The notes: generated by a model not told the origin, from the letters alone. A DNA stretch of 64,000 nt from Maribacter sp. (GCA_002749285.1 PDPR01000013.1:89623-153622); one strand, 5' to 3'. Counted from the first letter of the stretch, positions 19,468 to 29,529 are shown. Made by a program: numbers and translations.

Positions 19468-19995
19468 TCAAATAGTGAACGTACGTTTTTTCTTATGGTC
19501 ACTGTTCTCATAACGTTCCACGCACTCATTGTATATTCGAATTGCTTCTTTGGAATCGCCCCATCCACCTACATCAACTTTTTTCTCCTCTAAATCCTTA
19601 TATACTTGAAAGAAGTGTTCTATTTCTTTCAGTCTATGCGGATTTACATCCATAATATCATTTCTCTTACTCCATATTGGATCCGAAATAGGCACACAGA
19701 TGATTTTCTCATCCGGCCCTTTTTCATCGGTCATATGAAAAACCCCGATAGGTTTTACCTCTACCACCACCATTGGGAATGTAGGTTCCGTACATAAGAC
19801 CAAAACATCCAGGGGATCCTTATCCAAGGCCAAAGTCTCGGGAATAAATCCGTAATCTCCAGGGTACATCATCGATGAGAACAATGTACGGTCAAACCGG
19901 ATTTTATGTAAGGTAAAATCGTATTCGTACTTATTCCTACTTCCTTTGGGAATCTCAACAAGCACATCAAAGGTGACACTTGACTTTTTACTCAT
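19468..19995 (-). CDS. ppa: Soluble inorganic pyrophosphatase
   Basis: This 175-residue family I pyrophosphatase hydrolyses PPi to phosphate in the cytoplasm. It shows VEIPKGSRNKYEYD, the YPGDYGFIPETLALDKDPLDVLVL active-site region (split here as YPGDYGFIPETLA and DKDPLDVLVL), and DEKGPDEKIICVP. The aspartates of DKDPLD would bind metal. It lies upstream of hppA, so two different ways of removing PPi are neighbours. Length and motifs are normal for the family. Confidence 0.96.
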   Translation of the reverse strand: MSKKSSVTFDVLVEIPKGSRNKYEYDFTLHKIRFDRTLFSSMMYPGDYGFIPETLALDKDPLDVLVLCTEPTFPMVVVEVKPIGVFHMTDEKGPDEKIICVPISDPIWSKRNDIMDVNPHRLKEIEHFFQVYKDLEEKKVDVGGWGDSKEAIRIYNECVERYENSDHKKKRTFTI

Positions 19996-20071
19996 AATTA
20001 TTTTTTTTCTGCCACAAAGGTATTGGAAAAGATTGGATTGGCTTTTCTACATTGCCGAAAATACCTTAAAA

Positions 20072-22567
20072 TCAAAAATGGAATCCGAATTCCCCAGTTA
20101 CGCTAAAACGTCTTGCATCCGGGTTATCCAAGTAATTGCCCCGAAAATTAAAATCTACCCTGAAGAATTTCAGGATATTACCCACTCCCAGAGAGTATTC
20201 CCAATATATTTTATCATTAGGGGCTTGTAACGGTATATTCGTTGGGGCACTTAAGGCCATATTCCCTGGGGACAATTCCCCCCAAACCCCTCTTAGGCCG
20301 ATAAACTCCCTCAAATTCCATTTTCGGACCAAAGGAATCCTTGAAAACAGACGGCCATTGAAATTATGCTCTAGATTCACCGAGGCATAGGTGTCCGTGA
20401 CAAATTCGTAAAAATCGAGATTGGGGAAGGTATTATATATAACGAATAAAGTCTGGTTACCGGGTACCACGTTCAAAAGACTCAAAGGCACCTCTCCAAA
20501 AGTCTTACCTACCTCCACCGTGCTCATAAGTCGGCCAACCCCCCCTAACTGCCATGGCTGACTATATGAAAACTGCAATTTGCTATAATTGAAATCACTT
20601 TCAAGAAACCCTTCAAAACCTCTGGTATAATTCAACAGCAAGGTACTATAGGTATCATTGATATCCCTTCGTTCAACCCCGTGGCCAATGGTTCTTTTAC
20701 CTGGGGTGTAAATAACCATGGCATTCACATCAAATTGTCTCACTTTGGACGATACACCCGAAAGTGATTCTGGATCTACATAATCCAGGTTAAACACATC
20801 TGGCAAAGCCGAACTCAAGGTTCTTAATGAGCTCCCGACCCGTACCCTGAAATTCGTTATTGGTTCTATCTCCAGATTAAAGGTACTTAGGTTAATATTG
20901 GTCAGCCTATCATTAGACCCTACCGTAAGGATTGAGGAAGATGCCACACTCCTGCCAAGCACGTCATTGGTAGACGTAAGGCTAAGACCCAATTGCTCTA
21001 CATCGCGCCGATTACCCCCCGATATGATCAAACGGCTTTTTTTATCGAGTAGCCATTTGGCAGAAAACCCATGTTTTACCTTTTTATCCATAAGACCATA
21101 GGCCATATACCCTTCCAACCGCCATGGATCGTTCTGGCCAAAATATGTTCTTGCCCCGCCCCGAAGTCGAACACCCTCTGCATCGTTATAACCGAACATA
21201 CTATAGACATTACCGATGTCGACATTCCATTTGTCAATTTCGACATAACCAGAAGCCAAAATGCTGACGATATTATAAAACGACTTAAACTTGGGGACGG
21301 TCTTTAATGTATCCAACAATTGGTAGACCCCCTTTTCATCTTTGTTCAATGCCTCAAGCCGGTTGTTACGCCAAAAAACACTATCCCTATTTAAGACCAA
21401 GGGATTATACTCATTACCCTTCGTCTTATAGAACTCCCTAGGCTTTGCCCTATCGAATTCATAATCATCGTAAACAGTGGTACGCTTACCGTATACCCCT
21501 TTGGACCCCTCCTTTTTCCTTAAACTGAAATCGGTCAACATATAGTCCCTTTTCAATAGGAAAACGGAATCGTTGACAACCTGAAAGTCCTGTTCAATAT
21601 AAATTTCATTTATCCAATTGATATTCGCACTCTTAGCCGCCTCAAGGTTTATATTCTTGATGGCATAAGTGGAATCATTCACCCAAAAATCACCCTTAAA
21701 GGTCAGTTCATTCCCACGCCGGGGATAATATACGATGTTGTAACACCATCTATTATCTATAAAAGCGCTGTCCCGTAGAATGTAATTATAAGTATCTATA
21801 CCCGTTTTTGAAAGTGGGCTGGTAAAACTCTTATCGAAGAATTTGAGGTAGTTGTCATAAACGTCATAGTCTTGGTAAAGATCTTCAACAAATGCTATTA
21901 TGGCTTGATTGTTCTCAAAACCCGAATTCTTATTCCCAAGCATATCCTCTTTCTCAACGTTAATGGCATTGTCACCATATACTTTTGAAAACGTCTCATT
22001 TAGGAAAATAGGGAGATACGTTTTTCCCGTTATTCGCGAGGTATCCAGATCTTGAAAGACAAACTCCATCCCCTTGAAGATCTTTTTCTTCATTAAAGCA
22101 CTATCAATCGTATTCAAATCAAACTCGACCTTTTCATATTTATCATATTGGTATTGTTCGAATTGACGTAGGCCATTTATCCTCTTTTTAGCCCAGATTC
22201 TTCTTAGGATATCAATTGCCGGATTATTCTTTTTCGATTGCTTGCCCCCAAAAACAAACACTTCGTTCAGCTGTTCGCTAGATTCCGACAACTCAATGCT
22301 CATATTGTAATTTACCTTGGAGGGCAACACCACTTCCTTGGCCTCGAAACCCATAAAGGAAACGACCAAGGTATTGTATGTAATATCGGATTCTATATAA
22401 AAATTACCATTATCGTCGGTAATCGTACCTTCTGTGGAGTTTTTTAAAATGACATTGGCAAAGGGGATAGGCTCGCCCATTTCATCGACCACTTTGCCTC
22501 CGGCCTTTGTCTGGGCCATGGCCACCAAAGTAAATAACATAAAAAAAGGCAGAAGACATTTATTCAT
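20072..22567 (-). CDS. DUF5686 surface protein with carboxypeptidase-like regulatory domain
   Basis: An 831-residue exported protein. The signal peptide (MNKCLLPFFMLFTLVAMAQ) is followed by a carboxypeptidase-regulatory-like beta-sandwich (about 20-105, GKVVDEMGEPIPFANVILK) of the kind that precedes many Bacteroidota outer-membrane proteins. The rest is the DUF5686 region and appears rich in beta strands, ending in FSVTGEFGFHF, so it is probably an outer-membrane barrel. Its function is unknown. It follows pdhB after 97 bp on the same strand, though a functional link is not apparent. Confidence 0.88.
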   Translation of the reverse strand: MNKCLLPFFMLFTLVAMAQTKAGGKVVDEMGEPIPFANVILKNSTEGTITDDNGNFYIESDITYNTLVVSFMGFEAKEVVLPSKVNYNMSIELSESSEQLNEVFVFGGKQSKKNNPAIDILRRIWAKKRINGLRQFEQYQYDKYEKVEFDLNTIDSALMKKKIFKGMEFVFQDLDTSRITGKTYLPIFLNETFSKVYGDNAINVEKEDMLGNKNSGFENNQAIIAFVEDLYQDYDVYDNYLKFFDKSFTSPLSKTGIDTYNYILRDSAFIDNRWCYNIVYYPRRGNELTFKGDFWVNDSTYAIKNINLEAAKSANINWINEIYIEQDFQVVNDSVFLLKRDYMLTDFSLRKKEGSKGVYGKRTTVYDDYEFDRAKPREFYKTKGNEYNPLVLNRDSVFWRNNRLEALNKDEKGVYQLLDTLKTVPKFKSFYNIVSILASGYVEIDKWNVDIGNVYSMFGYNDAEGVRLRGGARTYFGQNDPWRLEGYMAYGLMDKKVKHGFSAKWLLDKKSRLIISGGNRRDVEQLGLSLTSTNDVLGRSVASSSILTVGSNDRLTNINLSTFNLEIEPITNFRVRVGSSLRTLSSALPDVFNLDYVDPESLSGVSSKVRQFDVNAMVIYTPGKRTIGHGVERRDINDTYSTLLLNYTRGFEGFLESDFNYSKLQFSYSQPWQLGGVGRLMSTVEVGKTFGEVPLSLLNVVPGNQTLFVIYNTFPNLDFYEFVTDTYASVNLEHNFNGRLFSRIPLVRKWNLREFIGLRGVWGELSPGNMALSAPTNIPLQAPNDKIYWEYSLGVGNILKFFRVDFNFRGNYLDNPDARRFSVTGEFGFHF

Positions 22568-22664
22568 TTACAATGGTATTCAAAAACAACTTTACAATAC
22601 ATAAAGCAAGATCGGGAAAACCCCGCCAACAATTGGTCAGGGGAAGCTGAACTTGCTTATGGTT

Positions 22665-23648
22665 TTATACCTTTTTATATAGCACTTTTTTAACCGCATT
22701 GATAACATCCTCATGATTTGGCAACCATTCATCCAATAGGACAGGTGAATATGGCGCTGGGGTGTCAGCTGTATTTATTTTTTGGATAGGGGCATCCAAA
22801 TAATCGAATGCATTATTCTGTACATGGAAAGCAATTTCAGTAGCAACGTTACCAAAAGGCCAAGCCTCCTCTAGAACGACCAAACGATTCGTTTTTTTCA
22901 CTGAATTCAGAATCGCGTCATAATCCAACGGCTTAACCGTACGCAAATCGATAACCTCGCAATCGATACCTTCTTTCGCCAGTTCATCGGCAGCTTTGTA
23001 CGCTTCCTTGATAATCTTACCAAAGGAAACTATGGTCACATCAGAACCTTCCCTCTTAATATCGGCAACCCCTAAAGGAATCGTATATTCCCTTTCAGGC
23101 ACTTCACCCTTATCCCCATACATCTGCTCGGACTCCATAAAAATAACAGGGTCGTTATCACGTATTGAGGATTTAAGCAACCCCTTTGCGTCTGCGGGAT
23201 TGGATGGTACCACCACTTTTAAACCAGGGCAATTGGCATACCAACTTTCAAATGCCTGGGAATGTGTCGCGGCCAACTGACCTGCAGAAGCTGTAGGTCC
23301 TCGGAAAACAATAGGGCAACTGAACTGCCCTCCTGACATTTGCCTGATTTTGGCGGCATTGTTTATTATCTGATCGATACCGACCAACGAAAAGTTAAAG
23401 GTCATGAATTCGATAATAGGCCTATTCCCTGTCAATGTAGAACCTACACCAACACCTGCAAAGCCCAATTCGGAAATCGGCGTATCGATTACACGCTCAG
23501 GGCCAAATTCGTCCAACATCCCTTTTGAAGCTTTATAAGCGCCATTGTATTCCGCTACTTCCTCCCCCATTAGATAAATGGATTCATCTCTTCTCATTTC
23601 CTCTGACATGGCCTCCGCTATGGCTTGCCTAAACTGTAATGTCTTCAT
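22665..23648 (-). CDS. pdhB: Pyruvate dehydrogenase E1 component, beta subunit
   Basis: This 327-residue transketolase-like protein pairs with E1-alpha to decarboxylate pyruvate using thiamine diphosphate. Recognisable segments are LMGEEVAEYNGAYKASKGM, RVIDTPISELGFAGVGVG and VIDLRTVKPLD. The alpha subunit and E2 genes are about 18 kb away (40.1-42.8 kb), so the complex is encoded at two loci. It is divergent from etfB, with an 18-bp palindrome between the two starts that may regulate one or both. Confidence 0.95.
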   Translation of the reverse strand: MKTLQFRQAIAEAMSEEMRRDESIYLMGEEVAEYNGAYKASKGMLDEFGPERVIDTPISELGFAGVGVGSTLTGNRPIIEFMTFNFSLVGIDQIINNAAKIRQMSGGQFSCPIVFRGPTASAGQLAATHSQAFESWYANCPGLKVVVPSNPADAKGLLKSSIRDNDPVIFMESEQMYGDKGEVPEREYTIPLGVADIKREGSDVTIVSFGKIIKEAYKAADELAKEGIDCEVIDLRTVKPLDYDAILNSVKKTNRLVVLEEAWPFGNVATEIAFHVQNNAFDYLDAPIQKINTADTPAPYSPVLLDEWLPNHEDVINAVKKVLYKKV

Positions 23649-23753
23649 TTGAACTTGTATTAATGGTTATCCATCATGGACAAAAACGAAAGCAAAAATA
23701 GGAAATTATACGTTCATTTCCGGATTCATGTAATTAAAAAAACAACAATTTTT

Positions 23754-23771
23754 TACTATGCATGCATAGTA
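23754..23771. promoter_or_regulatory. Perfect 18-bp palindrome between pdhB and etfB
   Basis: TACTATGCATGCATAGTA is its own reverse complement. It lies in the 184-bp divergent region, roughly at the -33 position of a possible etfB promoter with a degenerate -7 box TAACTTAG at 23790-23797. It looks like a dimeric repressor site, for example of the TetR or MarR type. The regulator is not identified in the window. Confidence 0.6.
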
Positions 23772-23832
23772 TTTTTAAAAAAGATTACCTAACTTAGCTC
23801 AATTGTTTTATATACCTGAAAATATTACGTTT

Positions 23833-24579
23833 ATGAAGATATTAGTTTGTATAAGTAACGTACCCGATACTACATCGAAGATTAATTTCACTGATGGTGA
23901 TACCAAATTTGACACTAACGGCGTACAATTTGTGATAAATCCGAATGATGAGTTCGGACTCACCCGTGCCATGTGGCTGAAAGAAAAACAAGGCGCAACC
24001 GTACACGTAGCATCTGTAGGCGGTTCAAATACGGAACCCACAATACGAAAGGCTTTGGCCATTGGCGCCGATGAGGCCATTCGTGTGGACGCAGAACCTA
24101 AAGATGGTTTTTTTGTTGCCCAACAATTGGCGGAAGTAGCAAAAAATGGTGCTTATGACCTGATTATTGCCGGAAGGGAATCCATTGACTATAATGGTGG
24201 AATGGTCCCTGGCATGCTAGCGACCCTTTTGGACATCAATTTCGTGAATACCTGCATAAGTATAGAGGTTGACGGGAACAATGTCAAGGCAATGCGGGAA
24301 ATCGATGGTGGAAAAGAAAAGATAGAGACCACCTTACCATTGGTTATCGGAGGGCAGAAAGGCCTGGTAGAGGAAAGCGACTTGCGCATACCGAACATGA
24401 GAGGCATAATGATGGCCAGGAAAAAGACATTGAATGTCGTCTCCCCCATTGATGCCACTGTTGCTACTACCGATATAAAATTCGAACGACCAGCCCCTAA
24501 AGGATCTGTGAAATTGGTTGATGCCGATAACGTAGGGGAATTGGTAGATCTTTTGCATAACGAGGCCAAAGTAATCTAA
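23833..24579 (+). CDS. etfB: Electron transfer flavoprotein, beta subunit
   Basis: EtfB (248 residues) binds AMP and, with EtfA, carries electrons from acyl-CoA dehydrogenases to the respiratory chain. MKILVCISNVPDTTSKI opens the protein, followed by DLIIAGRESIDYNGG and the adaptor-loop region GGQKGLVEESDLRIPNMRG. ATG 23833 is chosen because the ten residues before it are not family-like. etfA follows after 94 bp. A palindromic site lies upstream. An acyl-CoA dehydrogenase gene at 56.3 kb is a plausible electron donor. Confidence 0.96.
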   Translation: MKILVCISNVPDTTSKINFTDGDTKFDTNGVQFVINPNDEFGLTRAMWLKEKQGATVHVASVGGSNTEPTIRKALAIGADEAIRVDAEPKDGFFVAQQLAEVAKNGAYDLIIAGRESIDYNGGMVPGMLATLLDINFVNTCISIEVDGNNVKAMREIDGGKEKIETTLPLVIGGQKGLVEESDLRIPNMRGIMMARKKTLNVVSPIDATVATTDIKFERPAPKGSVKLVDADNVGELVDLLHNEAKVI

Positions 24580-24673
24580 ACCTTGCCACCGATTGTTTTG
24601 AAAAAGTTTCAACACTCTTAATCCAACAATATGTTCCTGCCCTATATCAGGACAATAAACCAAAGAAAACCAT

Positions 24674-25642
24674 ATGTCAGTCTTAGTATATACAGAATCA
24701 GAAAACGGCAAATTCAAGAAAAATGCTTTTGAAGTTGCCTCCTATGCCAGCGCAGTGGCCCAACAATTGGGTACCACGGCAACGGCCGTTTCCATCAATG
24801 CCGATGAGAATGAAAGCCTTGCCAATTACGGCATTACCAAAGTATTGAATGTCTCAAATGACAAATTAGACACCTTCAATGCCAAGGCATACGGCAATAC
24901 CATAGCGGAAGCCGCCAAAAAAGAAGAATCCAAGGTAATTGTGGTCAGCTCAAGTTCCGACACGAAATTCCTTGCCCCTATATTGGCCACCAAATTAGAG
25001 GCCGGTATGGTTTCCAATGTGGTAGCGACACCAGAGAGCACAAGTCCTTTCATAGTAAAGCGCACTGTTTATAGCAATAAAGGTTTCGCCCATACACAGA
25101 TCAATACCGAGATCAAATTGGTAGCGGTCTCAAACAATTCATTTGGTTTGGTCGAGAACACTACCTCAGCCACGGTTGAGGAATTTTCCCCAAACCTAAA
25201 CGACTCTGACTTCTCAACAAAATCCACAGATATCGACAAGGTCGTTGGCAAAGCAACCATAGCAGATGCCGATATCGTTGTTTCTGGTGGCCGAGGTCTT
25301 AAAGGCCCTGAGAACTGGGGCCTAATAGAGGAATTGGCCGACACTCTTGGTGCTGCCATGGCCTGCTCCAAACCTGTATCGGATATGGGATGGAGACCGC
25401 ATAGCGAACACGTAGGGCAAACAGGCAAACCCGTAGCAAGCAATCTTTACATTGCCATAGGTATTTCGGGAGCCATTCAGCATTTGGCCGGTGTAAGTGC
25501 CTCAAAAACAAAAGTAGTCATCAATACCGACCCAGAAGCCCCGTTTTTTAAAGCGGCCGATTACGGAATTGTAGGCGATGCTTTTGAAGTAGTACCTAAG
25601 CTCATCGAAAAATTAAAGGAATTTAAAGCCCAAAACGCTTAA
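24674..25642 (+). CDS. etfA: Electron transfer flavoprotein, alpha subunit
   Basis: EtfA (322 residues) holds the FAD of the heterodimer. The C-terminal FAD domain is clear: VVSGGRGLKGPENW, then KPVSDMGWRPHSEHVGQTG and LYIAIGISGAIQHLAGV, ending with VINTDPEAPFFKAADYGIVG. It is downstream of etfB in one operon and is followed by a strong terminator. Its length is normal. Confidence 0.97.
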   Translation: MSVLVYTESENGKFKKNAFEVASYASAVAQQLGTTATAVSINADENESLANYGITKVLNVSNDKLDTFNAKAYGNTIAEAAKKEESKVIVVSSSSDTKFLAPILATKLEAGMVSNVVATPESTSPFIVKRTVYSNKGFAHTQINTEIKLVAVSNNSFGLVENTTSATVEEFSPNLNDSDFSTKSTDIDKVVGKATIADADIVVSGGRGLKGPENWGLIEELADTLGAAMACSKPVSDMGWRPHSEHVGQTGKPVASNLYIAIGISGAIQHLAGVSASKTKVVINTDPEAPFFKAADYGIVGDAFEVVPKLIEKLKEFKAQNA

Positions 25643-25670
25643 TTTTTGTTAATTTGCGCCTCTAAGTCTA

Positions 25671-25721
25671 AGGGGCTGTTCAATTAATCGGCCATGCCTT
25701 TTCATTTGAACAGCCCTTTTT
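25671..25721 (+). terminator. Terminator after etfA
   Basis: AGGGGCTGTTCAA pairs with TTGAACAGCCCTTTTT across a loop of about 22 bases, with a trailing T run. It ends 18 bases before the next start codon. Confidence 0.85.
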
Positions 25722-25738
25722 GATTTATTACAGCGCCT

Positions 25739-26368
25739 ATGAGTTTAGTACGATTGAAAATCAAAGGGATTTCCTATAGCCAAACCCAAAATGGTGCCTA
25801 TGCCCTTATATTGAACGAAGTGGACGGTGACCGCAAACTTCCCATTGTCATTGGTGCATTTGAGGCACAATCGATTGCCATTGCACTTGAAAAGGAAATT
25901 AAACCACCGAGACCATTGACACATGATCTTTTCAAGGGTTTTGCAGATCGTTTCGATATTGTGATAAAGCAGGTCATCATCCATAAATTGGTAGACGGGG
26001 TATTCTACTCAAGCATTATTTGCGAAAGGGGTCAGGTCGAGGAAATAATCGATGCGAGGACCAGCGATGCAATCGCCTTGGCCCTCCGTTTCAATGCCCC
26101 AATATTTACTTACAGGACTATTCTTGACAAAGCTGGCATATTCTTGAAATTCACCTCCGATGAAAATGAAAAAGATGGAAATGACGATAGTATCATGGTC
26201 GATGAAATATTACAGGAAGGGGAAACCGTAGAGATTGACCAAGGGACAAACGACACCTTCACCGAATTGACGATCGACGAACTGAACAAAGAACTCGAAA
26301 AAGCCGTAGCCAACGAAAACTATGAAAAAGCGGCAAAATTAAGGGATGAGATTTCCAAGCGCAACTAA
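25739..26368 (+). CDS. Bifunctional nuclease family protein with UVR motif
   Basis: The 209-residue protein has an N-terminal BFN (DUF151) domain, about residues 1-135. Motifs include LPIVIGAFEAQSIAIALE, RPLTHDLFKGF and DARTSDAIALALRFNAPI. Its C-terminal UVR motif is ELEKAVANENYEKAAKLRDE. Members of this family have been reported to have DNase and RNase activity, but the role in Bacteroidota is unclear. It is followed by a nucleoside transporter gene after 20 bp, probably as an operon. The domain call is firm; the biochemical activity is by family only. Confidence 0.88.
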   Translation: MSLVRLKIKGISYSQTQNGAYALILNEVDGDRKLPIVIGAFEAQSIAIALEKEIKPPRPLTHDLFKGFADRFDIVIKQVIIHKLVDGVFYSSIICERGQVEEIIDARTSDAIALALRFNAPIFTYRTILDKAGIFLKFTSDENEKDGNDDSIMVDEILQEGETVEIDQGTNDTFTELTIDELNKELEKAVANENYEKAAKLRDEISKRN

Positions 26369-26388
26369 ACCAAAAATGCATTCTGTCT

Positions 26389-27849
26389 ATGAAGATTAAT
26401 TATTGGATGCCCATTTTAGCTTTCTTGTTTTCCTTATCCTCCATTGCCCAAGCCCCTATCGCACAGGATACTGCGATTGCGGCTACAGAGTCTGCCATGC
26501 TTACGGCCCCGCACACACACCATACCGATTTAATCCCCAATGCTGGATTTTCGATCCAAAGTTTGGGAAGGGGTATCCTAGGTATGTTCACCCTTATCCT
26601 GATCTCATTTTTATTCAGTGCCAATAGAAAAGCCATAAATTGGAGAACCGTAGGTATTGGGCTAAGCATTCAATTATTATTGGCCATTGGTGTACTACAA
26701 GTGGATTTTATTCGTAGGATTTTTGAGTTTTTGGGAATGATCTTCAATGAATTATTGAATTTCACTTTGGCAGGAAGCGAATTCGTGTTAGGAAACCTCC
26801 TCAACCTGGACAACCCGAACATCGGTTATATATTTGCCTTTCAAATACTCCCGACAATCATCTTTTTTTCAGCATTGACCTCGGTTTTGTTCTATTTGGG
26901 GATCATACAAAAAATAGTCAAAGGCCTAGCTTGGTTATTGACAAAATCCTTGGGCATTTCAGGTCCGGAAAGTCTTTCGGTGGCAGGCAACATATTCTTG
27001 GGACAGACCGAATCCCCACTCATGATCAAGGCCTATCTGGAAAAAATGAACAAGTCGGAAATCTTGCTGGTCATGATTGGTGGTATGGCTACGGTAGCAG
27101 GTGGTGTTTTGGCTGCCTACATAGGATTTTTGGGGGGGAATGACCAACAATTACGTCTGGAGTTCGCAAGACACCTGATTGCCGCATCAGTCATGGCGGC
27201 CCCTGGTGCCATTGTGATTTCAAAGATACTTTACCCACAAACCGAACCCGTCAATACCGATGTTTCCGTTTCCTCGGAAAAAATAGGGGCCAATATCCTT
27301 GATGCCATTGCCAATGGCACTACAGAAGGACTTAAATTGGCCGCCAACGTAGGTGCCATGCTTTTGGTCTTCGTAGCCTTTATCGCCATGATAAATGGTA
27401 TTTTGGGATGGGTAGGCGACATTACCCCGCTCAACGATTGGCTTGCCGCCAATACCTTTTACGAGCGATTCTCATTGGGGTCTGTCCTAGGAACGATATT
27501 CGCCCCATTAATGTGGCTTACGGGCGTACAGACCGAGGATATAATGCCTATGGGGCAATTGTTGGGCATTAAATTGGCAGCCAGTGAATTTGTTGGGTAT
27601 ATCCAATTGGCCGAACTTAAGGACACTGCCAATGCAACACATCTAACCTATAACAAATCGGTGATCATGGCAACCTATATGCTGTGTGGATTCGCCAATT
27701 TCGCTTCGATAGGCATACAGATCGGAGGTATCGGGTCATTGGCCCCAGGACAACGAAAAACCCTTTCCGAATTTGGTATGCGCGCTGTACTTGGCGGATC
27801 TATAGCATCCTTGCTCTCTGCCACTATTGCCGGAATGATTTTGGGATAA
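26389..27849 (+). CDS. Concentrative nucleoside transporter (NupC family)
   Basis: This 486-residue membrane protein imports nucleosides with H+ or Na+. An N-terminal signal-like segment (residues 1-21) and a short hydrophilic stretch precede CNT-family helices. Family motifs include SVAGNIFLGQTESPLMIKAY, MATVAGGVLAAYIG, MAAPGAIVISK and ASEFVGYIQLAEL. It is close to the nuclease, thyA and other nucleotide genes, which fits a salvage role. The extra N-terminal segment before the first core helix is common in Bacteroidota members. Confidence 0.93.
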   Translation: MKINYWMPILAFLFSLSSIAQAPIAQDTAIAATESAMLTAPHTHHTDLIPNAGFSIQSLGRGILGMFTLILISFLFSANRKAINWRTVGIGLSIQLLLAIGVLQVDFIRRIFEFLGMIFNELLNFTLAGSEFVLGNLLNLDNPNIGYIFAFQILPTIIFFSALTSVLFYLGIIQKIVKGLAWLLTKSLGISGPESLSVAGNIFLGQTESPLMIKAYLEKMNKSEILLVMIGGMATVAGGVLAAYIGFLGGNDQQLRLEFARHLIAASVMAAPGAIVISKILYPQTEPVNTDVSVSSEKIGANILDAIANGTTEGLKLAANVGAMLLVFVAFIAMINGILGWVGDITPLNDWLAANTFYERFSLGSVLGTIFAPLMWLTGVQTEDIMPMGQLLGIKLAASEFVGYIQLAELKDTANATHLTYNKSVIMATYMLCGFANFASIGIQIGGIGSLAPGQRKTLSEFGMRAVLGGSIASLLSATIAGMILG

Positions 27850-27980
27850 GGTTCCTATCGTTGATAAAATCTCATAAGAATAATCAAGGAGTCCGAAAAA
27901 TCGATTGCCATTTCATTATTTTTATCCCATAAAATTGGAATGGCAACTTTTGAAAGCCCACAATCGGGATAGTACTTTAT

Positions 27981-28805
27981 ATGAAACAATACCACGATTT
28001 ATTAAAACAGGTTTTGGAAAACGGTAGCCAAAAAGGAGACCGAACAGGAACAGGCACCCTTAGTGTCTTTGGACATCAGATGCGTTTTGACCTCAGTGAG
28101 GGGTTCCCAATGGTAACTACCAAGAAATTGCACCTAAAGTCAATTATACATGAACTCCTATGGTTTCTCAAAGGAGATACCAATATTGCCTACCTACAGG
28201 AAAATGGTGTACGTATATGGAATGAATGGGCCGATGATAATGGAGACCTAGGCCCTGTATATGGCCACCAATGGCGTAATTGGAACAGTGAGGAGATCGA
28301 CCAGATCAAAGAGGTGGTCCAAAGTTTGAAACACAATCCGAACAGCAGAAGGATGTTGGTATCGGCCTGGAACCCCAGTGTACTCCCAGATACCTCAAAA
28401 TCCTTTGCGGAGAATGTTGCCAACGGAAAGGCAGCACTACCCCCATGCCATGCCTTCTTTCAATTTTACGTGGCTGACGGCAAGTTGTCGTGCCAGTTGT
28501 ACCAACGCAGTGCGGATATTTTCTTAGGTGTGCCCTTTAATATCGCCTCCTACGCATTACTTACTTTGATGACGGCACAAATCTGTGGGTATCAACCTGG
28601 GGAATTCATCCACACCTTCGGGGATGCCCATATTTATAATAACCATATGGAACAGGTAGAGCTTCAACTGAGTCGTGAACCAAGACCCCTACCTAAAATG
28701 ATCATCAATCCTAAGGTCAAGGACATCCTTGATTTTAAATTTGAGGATTTCACCCTAACCGACTATGATCCACACCCCCATATAAAAGGAGCCGTAGCCA
28801 TATAA
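27981..28805 (+). CDS. thyA: Thymidylate synthase
   Basis: ThyA methylates dUMP to dTMP with methylenetetrahydrofolate. It has 274 residues, with Arg21 in GDRTGTG, catalytic Cys156 in [12 protein letters not shown], and the motifs [20 protein letters not shown] and [12 protein letters not shown]. The dihydrofolate reductase gene needed to recycle its product lies 1.3 kb downstream on the same strand, with two small genes between. The length is typical of the short ThyA form. Confidence 0.98.
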   Translation: MKQYHDLLKQVLENGSQKGDRTGTGTLSVFGHQMRFDLSEGFPMVTTKKLHLKSIIHELLWFLKGDTNIAYLQENGVRIWNEWADDNGDLGPVYGHQWRNWNSEEIDQIKEVVQSLKHNPNSRRMLVSAWNPSVLPDTSKSFAENVANGKAALPPCHAFFQFYVADGKLSCQLYQRSADIFLGVPFNIASYALLTLMTAQICGYQPGEFIHTFGDAHIYNNHMEQVELQLSREPRPLPKMIINPKVKDILDFKFEDFTLTDYDPHPHIKGAVAI

Positions 28806-28954
28806 GTCAATATCCCACAGGGGCGAACATACCATACCACATTGTTGTCAACTGGTTTTTACAGGGGTTTTGTCCAGACAAGCTACTTGGCTCAAACAAC
28901 CATAGTTAACTTCTATAATCGATAGCGGCACTTGAACCCAATCCCGTATATAAC

Positions 28955-28990
28955 GATAAAGGCCCGGGACCATGGTCCCGGGCCTTTATC
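28955..28990. terminator. Bidirectional terminator, 36-bp perfect palindrome
   Basis: GATAAAGGCCCGGGACCA and its exact complement meet without a spacer. It sits between the convergent thyA and CBM48 genes, with A/T-rich outer ends, so it can end both transcripts. The 149 bases between thyA and this site hold nothing recognisable. Confidence 0.85.
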
Positions 28991-29008
28991 GGTTCTCGAT
29001 TTATTTTC

Positions 29009-29305
29009 TTAAATATCCAGAACTGCATTTTCAGCCCCAGCATACTCATTCCATTGGTAACGATCCGCTTCCGTTTCGTTCACGAAGTCCCCATCCACCA
29101 AATACCTAAACTCATAGGCATTTCCTTTGGGGAGATCAAACGTTCCTTTAAAAGTTCCGTTCTTTAATTTTTTCAGGGCACTTCCTTTTGGGTCCCAATT
29201 ATTGAAATCACCAACAACGGCCACTTCTTTGGCTTCCTTGGCAGGCACTGTAAAGGATACTTTACATATCGGCTTGCTTTTTAAATATTTTTTCGCAATT
29301 CCCAT
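29009..29305 (-). CDS. Glycogen-binding (CBM48/isoamylase early-set) domain protein
   Basis: A 98-residue stand-alone CBM48/AMPK-type glycogen-binding domain. The signature VAVVGDFNNWDPKGSALKKL and EFRYLVDGDFVNE are clear, with the tryptophan and lysines expected to bind alpha-glucan. No catalytic domain is attached. Such small proteins are common in Bacteroidota and their role is not known; binding to glycogen or starch-like polymers is the best guess. It is transcribed alone, convergent with thyA. Confidence 0.9.
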   Translation of the reverse strand: MGIAKKYLKSKPICKVSFTVPAKEAKEVAVVGDFNNWDPKGSALKKLKNGTFKGTFDLPKGNAYEFRYLVDGDFVNETEADRYQWNEYAGAENAVLDI

Positions 29306-29529
29306 AACACAAACAATTTAAATTCGGTGCAAATTAAAGTATTAGATTGCCCATTCCCAATGATTGATGGCATTATTTATGATTCCGCCAACACGAGACC
29401 CTCTTTCAAATTTTAATTGTCCCCGTAAAAAACCATTCCCGATTACCATATAAACAAAACCTATCCCCATTTTTTGACAATAACCCCAATAACACCCTAT
29501 ATCCCATGCTATATCATGAAAAACGAAAA

